Positions 1-6,403 of a stretch of DNA of 8,419 nucleotides are shown here, piece by piece (within the stretch, counting starts at the first letter, position 1; every line of letters starts with the position of its first letter). A model generated the notes under the pieces. The model was given only the letters and a program-made list of their open reading frames with translations, had not been told where the DNA came from and did no database searches. Origin of the DNA: Thermogutta sp. (GTDB taxonomy: Bacteria; Planctomycetota; Planctomycetia; Pirellulales; Thermoguttaceae). The translations under genes were made by a program, and so were the position numbers. The stretch spans positions 1 to 8,419 of the forward strand of contig JAAZNR010000315.1 of assembly GCA_012798155.1 (NCBI GenBank), written 5' to 3'.

Positions 1-2
1 AC

Positions 3-1319
3 GACGCCCAAGTTCCGCCGTCCGGCGATCCCCGCGCTTGGTTTCCAACCAGGCCGCTCGCCGTTCTTGCGATCTACGGGCTGATGGGCGCGGCGGTGCT
101 GGCCAAGGGACCGATCGGCTTCGTGCTGCCCTCGGCCGTCATCGGGCTGTTCATGCTCTGGCAGGGCATTTACGATCGGGTCGGCCCGCCGCCGAACGGC
201 AGGTTGCGGCGCATCCTTCAACCCGCCGCGCGGATGTTTTCGCCGCGGGCGATGGGACGGACCATCCTGGCCATGCGACCGCTCTGGGCCGTGATCGCCG
301 TGCTGCTCGTGGCCGGTCCCTGGCACCTTTGGGTAGGGCTGCGGACCGACGGCGCCTGGCTGCGAGGCTTCTACTGGACCCACAATGTGAACCGCTTCAT
401 CGAGCCGATGGAGGGGCACGGCGGGCCGATCTTCTATTACCCGGCCATCCTTTTGTTGACCTTTTTCCCCTGGTCGCTGCTCTTGATCCCGGCGTTGATC
501 CACGCCGCGCGGGAGTGGGCGGCGCGGGGGCCGCACGCCCGGGCCGTGACCTTTTTCGCCGCCTGGGGTCTGGTCTATGTGGGCTTCTTTTCCTTGGCGG
601 GGACCAAGCTGCCCAGCTATATCACCCCCAGCTTGCCCGCCTTCGCCGTGCTCACCGCCTGGTTTTTGGACACGCGATTGACGGGCGAGTCGGCCGTGCG
701 GCGCGGTTGGCTGACGGCGGCATTCGTGATTACGGCGGCTGTGGGGCTGGGAGTCGCGGCCGCCCTCCCGCCGGCGGCTTCGCACTTCCTGCCGGGCGAG
801 GAGAGCTTGGGCCTGCTGGGCATCATTCTCGCCGGTGGGGGAATCGCCGCCTTGGCCGCCTTGCGCAAGGAACGACGTTGGGCCGCCGTGACCGCCTTCG
901 CCGTCTCCGCCCTCCTCTTCGCCGCGGCGGCCTTCGGCATCGCCGCCGAGCGGGTCTCGCGCCACCAAAAGTTCGCCCGGCTGGCCGAGCTGATTCGAGA
1001 GCAGCCCGACGCCCCGCTTGCCGCCTTCAACTGCCTCGAGCCGAGTTGGGTCTTTTACACCGGCCGCAAGGTGGAATGGTTCGCTCCGCCGGACACGGCC
1101 GCGCTCCGCGAGTTTCTGGCGACCTCCCCCTCCGCTTACGTCATCACCACGGAAGAGGATTACCGGCGTCTCGCCCCCCAGTTGCCCGGCGATGTGCAAG
1201 TCGTGGAGCGCGTCCCATACTTCTTGGAGGGCACCGATCTGGTTTTGCTTGGACGCGCGGCACCGCGGGACGACGTCCCCATGATCGGGAGCCGCGGCCG
1301 GGATTCGAGCGTTCGCTGA
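3..1319 (+). CDS. ArnT/PMT-type membrane glycosyltransferase, 3' part (5' end outside window)
   Basis: The frame is open from base 3, with no stop before the first internal ATG at 84, so the gene starts upstream; 438 residues are visible. Visible signs of the family are an AKGP motif after a hydrophobic stretch (residues 34-37), a 'HNVNRFIEPMEGHGGP' loop near residue 131, a PWS motif at the start of a membrane segment near residue 158, and 'TKLPSYITPSLPAF' near residue 202. Several further membrane helices follow, then a soluble C-terminal domain of about 110 residues. These match lipid-linked-sugar transferases of the GT-C fold (ArnT/PMT group), which move a sugar from a polyprenyl phosphate donor to an acceptor on the outer face of the inner membrane. 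The catalytic Asp-rich N-terminal loop lies outside the window, so donor and acceptor cannot be named. A terminator-like hairpin follows the stop, which suggests the gene ends a transcript. Confidence 0.85.
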   Translation, partial: DAQVPPSGDPRAWFPTRPLAVLAIYGLMGAAVLAKGPIGFVLPSAVIGLFMLWQGIYDRVGPPPNGRLRRILQPAARMFSPRAMGRTILAMRPLWAVIAVLLVAGPWHLWVGLRTDGAWLRGFYWTHNVNRFIEPMEGHGGPIFYYPAILLLTFFPWSLLLIPALIHAAREWAARGPHARAVTFFAAWGLVYVGFFSLAGTKLPSYITPSLPAFAVLTAWFLDTRLTGESAVRRGWLTAAFVITAAVGLGVAAALPPAASHFLPGEESLGLLGIILAGGGIAALAALRKERRWAAVTAFAVSALLFAAAAFGIAAERVSRHQKFARLAELIREQPDAPLAAFNCLEPSWVFYTGRKVEWFAPPDTAALREFLATSPSAYVITTEEDYRRLAPQLPGDVQVVERVPYFLEGTDLVLLGRAAPRDDVPMIGSRGRDSSVR

Positions 1320-1333
1320 CCGCCGGACCCCGA

Positions 1334-1368
1334 CCCGCCGCCGGCGGACACGAGCCGGCGGGTGTTTT
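1334..1368 (+). terminator. Probable intrinsic terminator of the glycosyltransferase gene
   Basis: A seven-base GC-only stem (1334-1340 with 1356-1362, CCCGCCG/CGGCGGG) with a 15-nt loop is followed at once by TGTTTT. It begins 15 bases after the stop codon. The T-tract is short, so this is a moderate call. The loop could form competing GC pairs. Confidence 0.5.
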
Positions 1369-1400
1369 CCCGCGCTACAGTTTTCACAGCGCGATGTGAG

Positions 1401-1420
1401 CCACCGGCGTAAGCCGGCGG
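1401..1420 (+). repeat. GTAA-loop palindrome, copy 1
   Basis: Left arm CCACCGGC, loop GTAA, right arm GCCGGCGG. One A/C mismatch interrupts the eight-pair stem. It is preceded by GAG, the usual left flank of the family. It lies 82 bases after the glycosyltransferase stop. Confidence 0.8.
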
Positions 1421-1444
1421 TGTGTACGCCGGGGAGATGGCCGT

Positions 1445-1473
1445 CTGGGGGCTTCGCTGCGCTTCGTCCCCAG
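1445..1473 (+). repeat. 29-nt CTGGGG/CCCCAG hairpin, copy 1
   Basis: CTGGGG at the left end pairs perfectly with CCCCAG at the right end around a 17-nt middle (GCTTCGCTGCGCTTCGT). The same 29-nt element recurs at 1682, 3555 and 6276, always at constant length and usually followed by CCACCC. Confidence 0.8.
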
Positions 1474-1515
1474 CCACCCGGCGTCTGCGCGACCCGGCGG
1501 GTGGAATCGCACGGA

Positions 1516-1562
1516 AACCCGAGCCACCAGCGTAAGCTGGTGGTGTTATAGCGCAATCCAAC
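1516..1562 (+). repeat. 47-nt module 'a', copy 1 (perfect GTAA palindrome plus tail)
   Basis: The module contains a perfect eight-pair stem (CCACCAGC/GCTGGTGG, 1524-1543) closed by GTAA, followed by a tail reading TGTTATAGCGCAATCCAAC. By eye it is identical over all 47 bases to 3634-3680. Here it lies immediately before the 147-nt cassette; in the other spacer it lies after it. Confidence 0.9.
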
Positions 1563-1563
1563 C

Positions 1564-1710
1564 CGAGCCGGCGGCGTAAGCCGGCGGTGAATCCTGGGTA
1601 GCGCCGAAACACCGCCGGCTGACACCGGCGGCTCCGACGTTTTGCCGCCGCGGGCTTACGCCGGCAGTGGCACGCACGCGACTGGGGGCTGCGCTGCGCT
1701 TCGTCCCCGG
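1564..1710 (+). repeat. 147-nt composite hairpin cassette 'b', copy 1
   Basis: Four hairpins lie in fixed order: a direct GTAA palindrome (1568-1587, one mismatch), an inverted GTCA-type palindrome (CCGCCGG/CCGGCGG, 1612-1631), a degraded inverted GTAA palindrome (1648-1667) and the 29-nt CTGGGG hairpin (1682-1710, here ending CCCCGG, so one closing pair is lost). It aligns without gaps to 3437-3583 with about eight differences. The 97 bases from 1711 to 1807 show nothing I can name. Confidence 0.9.
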
Positions 1711-1807
1711 CCACTGCGCGAACCTCAGGCTGGGATGCTCGGGCCTCGCGATTGCGGGACGGGGGGCCGTTGCTGTAACTCCGTTCAGCCGGCAGCGAGC
1801 CGAATGA

Positions 1808-1836
1808 TTGACCCAAGAGACGGGGCAAACTAAAAT
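1808..1836 (+). promoter_or_regulatory. Sigma70-like promoter of the pseudopilin/lipoprotein pair
   Basis: TTGACC at 1808-1813 and TAAAAT at 1831-1836 each match five of six consensus bases and are separated by exactly 17 bases. Transcription would start near 1843, leaving a leader of about 110 nt before the ATG at 1952. The site lies just outside the repeat block and is the best promoter visible in the window. Inferred from sequence only. Confidence 0.55.
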
Positions 1837-1853
1837 AGCGTGGGTCGTGAAAC

Positions 1854-1881
1854 GGGGAGGCGTCGGCGGCCGGCTCTCCCC
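1854..1881 (+). promoter_or_regulatory. Possible leader stem-loop upstream of the pseudopilin gene
   Basis: GGGGAG (1854-1859) can pair with CTCCCC (1876-1881) about a dozen bases after the predicted transcription start. The 16-base GC-rich interior could add pairs. It may stabilise the messenger RNA or do nothing. No known riboswitch was recognised. Confidence 0.2.
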
Positions 1882-1951
1882 GGGCGTATCTCTTTGTGGT
1901 GTGCGCTTGTACCGGCTGATAACAAATGTGTCTTTCGAGACGAGGTGTGCT

Positions 1952-2833
1952 ATGAGACGTCGTGCGTTCACCCTCGTGGAGCTGCTGGTCGTGATCGCGA
2001 TCATCGGCATCTTGATCGCGCTCCTGTTGCCGGCCGTGCAGGCCGCCCGCGAGGCCGCCCGGCGATCCCAGTGCATCAGCAACCTTAGACAGCTCGGCAT
2101 CGGCTTCCAAAACTATCATGACGTGTGGGGACAATTCCCGCTGCCCGGCATGATCGACAACCAGTTGGGCTGGACGGCCTCGATACTGCCGTTCATCGAA
2201 CAGAAGCCGATTTACGATCAAATGGATTGGCGTAAGGGCGACTTCCGGATGGAGGGCAAGATCAAACATGCCGCCAACCGCATCCCGGTATATATGTGCC
2301 CCTCCGGCATTCAGGTGCGAAGCGAGGCTGCCGACGAGGTATGGCCCAAACCCGGCGGTGAGAAGGTCTATACCGTTCATTACTACGGCATCCTTGGTCC
2401 GTACGGCACCAATCTGACCACCAATCAGACGTACCGGTGTCGTAACACGACGCAAGGATTCGGCGGCGAGTGCGATCAGGGCATCCTGTGGCAGTATGCC
2501 AGCCGTATGGCGGACATTACGGACGGGACGTCCAATACGCTGCTGTTGGGCGAAATATCGTGGTCCCAAATGACCAAGTACCGGGCCTGGATCCGCGGAA
2601 AGTTCAGCGACAACCGCGGAGTCCTGTACGTCCTGTCCAAATACCTGCGATTCCCCATCAATTCCAAGAACGAGTCGATCTGGAATGGCATCGCCTTCGG
2701 CAGTTTCCACCCCGGCGGTTGCCAATTCGTGAAGGCCGACGGCTCGGCCAGCTTCCTCTCCGAAACGATGGATTTCGGCGTCTACCAGGCATTGGGTAGC
2801 AAGGACGGCGGTGAATCCCTTCAGTCGCCGTAG
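1952..2833 (+). CDS. DUF1559-family pseudopilin-like protein (type II/IV prepilin N-terminus, H-X9-DG)
   Basis: This 293-residue protein begins MRRRA and then [20 protein letters not shown], a type IV prepilin cleavage site and helix with the conserved Glu at +5 (residue 10). '[17 protein letters not shown]' follows, the usual start of the planctomycete DUF1559 (SBP_bac_10) family. The C-terminal signature H-X9-DG is present (His253, Asp263, Gly264). GAGGTG at 1942-1947 fixes the ATG at 1952; the frame is open further upstream but has no comparable start. The residue before the cleavage site is Ala, not the usual Gly. By family knowledge such proteins are exported, cleaved by a prepilin peptidase and occur in many paralogues; their exact role is unsettled. 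Codons are visibly richer in A/T than in the flanking genes. The lipoprotein gene downstream is probably in the same transcript. Confidence 0.92.
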   Translation: MRRRAFTLVELLVVIAIIGILIALLLPAVQAAREAARRSQCISNLRQLGIGFQNYHDVWGQFPLPGMIDNQLGWTASILPFIEQKPIYDQMDWRKGDFRMEGKIKHAANRIPVYMCPSGIQVRSEAADEVWPKPGGEKVYTVHYYGILGPYGTNLTTNQTYRCRNTTQGFGGECDQGILWQYASRMADITDGTSNTLLLGEISWSQMTKYRAWIRGKFSDNRGVLYVLSKYLRFPINSKNESIWNGIAFGSFHPGGCQFVKADGSASFLSETMDFGVYQALGSKDGGESLQSP

Positions 2834-2882
2834 CGGGGAGCACCCGCGGACACTTCCGACGCAAACCGCAACCCGTGATGGC

Positions 2883-2888
2883 AGGGGA
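2883..2888 (+). promoter_or_regulatory. Ribosome binding site that sets the lipoprotein start
   Basis: AGGGGA lies seven bases before the ATG at 2896. The GTG at 2875 and ATG at 2878 in the same frame lie upstream of this site and have no purine-rich site at suitable distance, so 2896 is preferred. Confidence 0.65.
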
Positions 2889-2895
2889 TCGTGTC

Positions 2896-3351
2896 ATGGC
2901 GACTCTTCGGTACATCGTGAACGGCTCGGCCCTTGCCGCGCTAGGCATCCTCCTGGTTCTCTCTCAAGGGTGCGGGAAGAATGATCCCCGCAACAATGCC
3001 ATATTCGGGACGATCACGTACCGCGGCGAGCCCGTGCCGGCCGGATCGATCACCTTCATTCCCGATGCCTCGCAGGGGAACTCCGGACCGGCCGTCACCA
3101 TCTCGTTCGAAAACGGTCGTTATGATTCCCGCGCCGCAGGGGTGGGACATATCGGCGGCCCGCACAAGATTCGCATCACCGGTTTGACGGGCAAGGATTC
3201 CGGCGACGAATACTTCCCGCAGGGGACGCTGTTGTTCCCCGATTACGAGACCTCAGCGGACCTGCCGAAAGGCCCCAGCGAACGGGACTTCACGATCCCG
3301 GACGATTGGGTTTTGCCCGACACCGCACCGCAACCGTACGAAGGCCCCTGA
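2896..3351 (+). CDS. Small secreted lipoprotein with carboxypeptidase-regulatory-like domain
   Basis: This 151-residue protein has a hydrophobic signal (residues 7-22) ending in LSQGC, which gives a probable lipidated Cys26 although Gln at -2 is not ideal for a lipobox. The mature part reads FGTITYRGEPV, then AGSITFIPD, then a glycine-rich strand region ending in HKIRITGL. This pattern is typical of the small planctomycete lipoproteins with a transthyretin- or carboxypeptidase-regulatory-like beta-sandwich. Such genes commonly sit directly downstream of a DUF1559 gene, as here (62-base gap, no terminator seen), so the two products probably act together at the cell envelope. The biochemical role is not known. 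The C-terminus is rich in Pro and acidic residues. Start choice follows the AGGGGA site at 2883. Confidence 0.85.
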   Translation: MATLRYIVNGSALAALGILLVLSQGCGKNDPRNNAIFGTITYRGEPVPAGSITFIPDASQGNSGPAVTISFENGRYDSRAAGVGHIGGPHKIRITGLTGKDSGDEYFPQGTLLFPDYETSADLPKGPSERDFTIPDDWVLPDTAPQPYEGP

Positions 3352-3368
3352 GGCGCCCGCTGCTTCCA

Positions 3369-3392
3369 CCTCGGGCTGACGCTAGCGGCTCG
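3369..3392 (-). repeat. GTCA-type palindrome variant with GCTAG core
   Basis: On the minus strand this reads CGAGCCGCTAGCGTCAGCCC. Over 18 bases it matches the GTCA-type palindrome inside the cassette (3490-3507) except for three core positions. The outer stem is weak (CGGGC with GCTCG, one G-T pair). It lies 17 bases after the lipoprotein stop. Confidence 0.6.
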
Positions 3393-3436
3393 CGCTCGCG
3401 CGTTGTGCACGGCGTCTTCGTTCCGCATGAGTTCCA

Positions 3437-3583
3437 CGAGCCGCCGGCGTAAGCTGGCGGTGAATCCTGGGTAGCGCCGAGACACCGCCGGCTGACACCG
3501 GCGGCTCCGACGTTTTGCCGCCGCGGGCTTACGCCGGCAGTGGCACCCACGCGACTGGGGGCTTCGCTCCGCTTCGACCCCAG
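3437..3583 (+). repeat. 147-nt composite hairpin cassette 'b', copy 2
   Basis: It has the same four-hairpin order as 1564-1710: direct GTAA palindrome (3441-3460, with one G-T wobble keeping all eight pairs), inverted GTCA type (3485-3504), inverted GTAA (3521-3540), and the 29-nt hairpin (3555-3583, with intact CTGGGG/CCCCAG ends). The first 109 bases differ from copy 1 at only three positions. It is followed by CCACCCAAAATTTCGCCGG, a string almost repeated inside the tandem array at 6342-6378. Confidence 0.9.
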
Positions 3584-3633
3584 CCACCCAAAATTTCGCC
3601 GGCCACCCGGCCGCACTATCAATCCGCACTATT

Positions 3634-3691
3634 AACCCGAGCCACCAGCGTAAGCTGGTGGTGTTATAGCGCAATCCAACTCGAGCCGCCG
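3634..3691 (+). repeat. 47-nt module 'a', copy 2, followed by a truncated cassette start
   Basis: Bases 3634-3680 are identical to 1516-1562, including the perfect CCACCAGC-GTAA-GCTGGTGG palindrome (3642-3661). The next bases, CGAGCCGCCG (3682-3691), are the opening of cassette 'b', but the sequence then leaves the repeat. This looks like an a-b unit broken after the left arm of the palindrome, 34 bases before the start codon of the next gene. Confidence 0.85.
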
Positions 3692-3725
3692 ATTCCTCGC
3701 CTCGTGACCTTTTGGAGACGCACCC

Positions 3726-6200
3726 ATGCGACGACCCTCGATCATGCCGGCGCGGACACGCCGGCGGCTGTTTCCCGTCTTCTCGCTTGCAATTTTACTG
3801 ATAGTGCCGGTCCGGTCCTGGGCCGCCGAGCAGCCTCCCGCTCCGCCCGGCTATTGCTGCATCTCCGGCATTTACCCGCATCTGGCGGTCTTCAACCAGC
3901 CCGAGGATCCCGCCGATCGGCCGCACCACGGGGAGTGCGGCATCGGGGCCGTCGCCGTGTGGCAGGACCGGCTATGGTACCTCACCTATCCCCAGCACAA
4001 GACGACCGGCAGCAACGACAAGCTGTACGAGCTGGACGCGGCGATGAACGTCCGCATCCGGCCCGAGAGCGTGGGCGGGACGCACGCCGGGCGGATGTAT
4101 CATCGAGAGTCGGGACAGTTGATTCTGGGGCCGTATTTCATCGACGCCCAAGGGAACGTCCGCGCGGCCGACCTGAAGAAGCTGCGGGGCCGGATGACCG
4201 CCGTCATGCGGCACCTCCACGAGCCGGCGGAAAAGGTCTATTTCTTCGATATGGAAGGGGCGATCTACGAGGTCGACGTCCATTCCTTGGATGTCACCAA
4301 GCTGTTCGACAAGCCGGTGCCCGGTTGGCACGGCAAGGGGGGCTACACGGCCCAGGGCCGCGTGGTCATCGCCAATAACGGCGAGGTCGGCCCGGCCGAG
4401 GCCTACCGCAAGTTGTTGGTGGGCGGGCCGGCGGTGGGTGACGAGGCCGGCGTCCTGGCCGAGTGGGACGGCAAGCACTGGCGGATCGTGGAACGCAAGC
4501 AATTCTGCGATGTCACCGGCCCCGGCGGCCTGTGGGGATCGCCCGACGACCGGGCACCGCTCTGGGCCGTGGGTTGGGACAAGCGGTCCGTCATCCTGAA
4601 GCTGCTGGACGGGGGGGAATGGTCCACCTTCCGCCTGCCCAAGGGTTCGCACACGTTCGATCCGCGCCACGGTTGGTACACGGAGTGGCCCCGCATCCGC
4701 GAGATCGCCGCAGGACGCTTCCTGCTCTGCATGCACGGCCAGATGTTCGACTTTCCGCCGAGTTTCGCCGCCCGGTCCGCCCAGGGGATTCGGCCGATCT
4801 GCACGCACCTGCGGTATATCCCGGACTTTTGCCACTGGAACGGTCGTGTGATTCTCGGCGCCGACGACGCCTCGATGATGCAGAACCCGATGTGCGGCCA
4901 AGCCCAATCCAATTTGTGGTTCGGAACCGCGGAGCAGTTGCGGGCGTTCGGCCCGGCGGCGGGTTGGGGCGGCGTATGGCTGGACGACCCCGTCCCCGCC
5001 GGCGAGCCTTCGCAGCCGTATCTCTTCGCCGGATACCGCGAGCGGACGGTCCACATCGTCCACGACGCCGCGACGCCGGTACGCTTTTCGCTGCAAACCA
5101 GCAACGGCGGCGGGGAAGAGTGGCGCGAGCTGCAAGGCATCGAAGTCCCGCCCGGCACCTATCGCAGCGAGGTGTTGCCGCAAGACGCCCCCGGCGAGTG
5201 GCTCCGTGTGATCGCCTCGGCCGGCTGCCGCGCGACCGTGTATTTCCACTATGCGTCGCCTCGGCCGGACTCGCCGCGCGAAGACGAATTGTTCGCGGGG
5301 CTGGCTCGTGTGACGGACGATGCGCCCGCCTACGGCGGCATCATCCGCCCGGCGGCGCACAACCGCAACCTGCAATGGGCGGCGGAGGAACACGCCGGCT
5401 CGGGGACGAAGGCCCAAGGATATCGCGAGGCGGACATCACGCCGCGGGGCGAGCCGACCTTTTCACGCCCCGGCGAGGATCGCAGCGAGGAGGTCGTTTC
5501 GGTGGGCCGGATCGTCGCCGATTACGCCGTGGATGAGGCCTCCGTGATCGTCCGCGACGCCGCCGGCAAGGCCTTCCGCCTGCCCAAGGGCGCGGCGGAG
5601 TTCGACGCCCTGGTCTGCCGGAGCCGGGGTGTCCGCGAATGCGCCTCCGAGCGTTTCCTGGCCAACATTCACGGCACGTTTTACGAAATCCCGCGGGCGA
5701 ACAACGGCCGGCCCGATTGGGAGCGGATGAAACCGGTCGCCTCCCACGATCGCCGCATCTACGATTTCTGCTCGTGGCGCGGGCTGTTGGCGGCGGCCGG
5801 CGTGCGAGAGGGGGCGGTGCCGGACGGCCATGTCTTCCGAGCCGAGGACGGCCCCGGGCTGTGGTTCGGGGCCTTGGACGATCTGTGGAAGCTCGGCAAG
5901 CCCCGCGGGGAAGGCGGACCCTGGCGGGATACCGCCGTTGCGGCGGGCACGCCGTCCGACCCCTATTTGCTGACGGGCTACGATCGCAAGACGCTCACGC
6001 TTTCCCACGATCGGCCCCAAACCGTAACCTTTACCCTGGAAATCAACTTCGATCACCAGGGCTTTCACGATTGGCGGGAGATCGCGGTCCCCGCCGGGCA
6101 AAGCGTCTCCTACACCTTCCCCGAGGGATACCACGCCCACTGGTTGCGGCTTCGCTGCGACAAAGACTGCCGCGCCACGGCCCAACTGCGGTACGAGTAG
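3726..6200 (+). CDS. Large secreted protein of unknown function with a duplicated 208-residue module
   Basis: This 824-residue protein starts at the ATG at 3726, with GGAG at 3714-3717 eight bases upstream. It has a Sec-type signal: arginines at 10-14, hydrophobic 15-29, likely cleavage after SWA (residue 33). Residues 36-280 contain short repeated strands such as DKLYELD and GAIYEVDV that suggest beta-propeller-like blades (inference). Residues 302-509 and 617-824 are clearly homologous. Both begin FRLPKG and share DFCxWxG, LWFG, a GGxW stretch, SxPYLxxGY, a W-R-E strand, an xxWLR strand and CRAT near the end, with the order kept throughout. The last 80 residues of each look like a beta-sandwich. 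A linker of about 85 residues separates the upstream parts of the two modules. I cannot name a family. Export and fold suggest surface or periplasmic carbohydrate or polymer handling, in line with the carbohydrate-type genes downstream, but this is inference. Confidence 0.85.
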   Translation: MRRPSIMPARTRRRLFPVFSLAILLIVPVRSWAAEQPPAPPGYCCISGIYPHLAVFNQPEDPADRPHHGECGIGAVAVWQDRLWYLTYPQHKTTGSNDKLYELDAAMNVRIRPESVGGTHAGRMYHRESGQLILGPYFIDAQGNVRAADLKKLRGRMTAVMRHLHEPAEKVYFFDMEGAIYEVDVHSLDVTKLFDKPVPGWHGKGGYTAQGRVVIANNGEVGPAEAYRKLLVGGPAVGDEAGVLAEWDGKHWRIVERKQFCDVTGPGGLWGSPDDRAPLWAVGWDKRSVILKLLDGGEWSTFRLPKGSHTFDPRHGWYTEWPRIREIAAGRFLLCMHGQMFDFPPSFAARSAQGIRPICTHLRYIPDFCHWNGRVILGADDASMMQNPMCGQAQSNLWFGTAEQLRAFGPAAGWGGVWLDDPVPAGEPSQPYLFAGYRERTVHIVHDAATPVRFSLQTSNGGGEEWRELQGIEVPPGTYRSEVLPQDAPGEWLRVIASAGCRATVYFHYASPRPDSPREDELFAGLARVTDDAPAYGGIIRPAAHNRNLQWAAEEHAGSGTKAQGYREADITPRGEPTFSRPGEDRSEEVVSVGRIVADYAVDEASVIVRDAAGKAFRLPKGAAEFDALVCRSRGVRECASERFLANIHGTFYEIPRANNGRPDWERMKPVASHDRRIYDFCSWRGLLAAAGVREGAVPDGHVFRAEDGPGLWFGALDDLWKLGKPRGEGGPWRDTAVAAGTPSDPYLLTGYDRKTLTLSHDRPQTVTFTLEINFDHQGFHDWREIAVPAGQSVSYTFPEGYHAHWLRLRCDKDCRATAQLRYE

Positions 6201-6212
6201 CAATCGCCGTCC

Positions 6213-6274
6213 CCGCACGATACAACCCGAGCCGCCGGCGTAAGGCGGCGGGTGGAGACGCCGGGACACGGGCG
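6213..6274 (+). repeat. 62-nt direct repeat with GTAA palindrome, left copy
   Basis: It begins CCGCACGATACAA and ends GGAGACGCCGGGACACGGGCG, with a GTAA palindrome at 6232-6251 (one mismatch). It matches 6404-6464 with few differences and a one-base length change. It starts 12 bases after the stop of the large secreted protein. Confidence 0.85.
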
Positions 6275-6275
6275 A

Positions 6276-6304
6276 CTGGGGGCTGCGCTCCGCTACGACC
6301 CCAG
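6276..6304 (+). repeat. 29-nt CTGGGG/CCCCAG hairpin, copy 4
   Basis: The ends CTGGGG and CCCCAG pair perfectly. The middle reads GCTGCGCTCCGCTACGA, a slightly diverged form of the other three copies, at the same length. Confidence 0.8.
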
Positions 6305-6401
6305 CCACCCGGACGACCCCAGTCACCCAAAGCTTCCCTGGCCACCCGGACGACCCCAGCCACCCAAAATTTCCCCGGCCGCACGGAGGCCCCAGCCACC
6401 C
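6305..6401 (+). repeat. 37-nt tandem repeat, about 2.6 units
   Basis: Units begin at 6305, 6342 and 6379. The first two read CCACCCGGACGACCCCAG followed by a CACCCAAA-type stretch and a TTCCCTGG or TTCCCCGG end; the third is partial and diverged. The second unit shares its latter half with 3576-3604 in the previous spacer. The array fills the gap between the two 61/62-nt direct repeats. Confidence 0.8.
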
Positions 6402-6403
6402 GA

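Noticed and set aside
38..1399. 453-residue open frame on the plus strand
   Set aside because: It overlaps the glycosyltransferase in another frame. It is Arg/Gly/Ala-rich without membrane segments, whereas the chosen frame has family motifs and helices.
1401..1710. CRISPR array
   Set aside because: The repeats are palindromic modules of differing type and spacing with no regular unique spacers, and no cas gene is near.
1160..2725. 521-residue open frame on the minus strand
   Set aside because: It runs antisense through the glycosyltransferase end, the repeat block and the pseudopilin gene. Its middle is translated repeat (PPAYAGGS-type strings), and it shows no domain.
3243..3674. Short minus-strand frames over the second spacer (143 and 110 residues)
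   Set aside because: They are translations of the hairpin repeats, and similar peptides appear wherever the repeats occur.
3972..5417. 481-residue open frame on the minus strand
   Set aside because: Antisense shadow of the large secreted protein in GC-rich DNA. Its composition is Arg/Gly/Val/Pro-rich with no motif, while the plus strand has a signal peptide and duplicated modules.
6305..6401. Replication origin or regulator-binding iterons
   Set aside because: Only about 2.6 units, C-rich, in a convergent spacer with no AT-rich unwinding region, DnaA-box pattern or replication gene.
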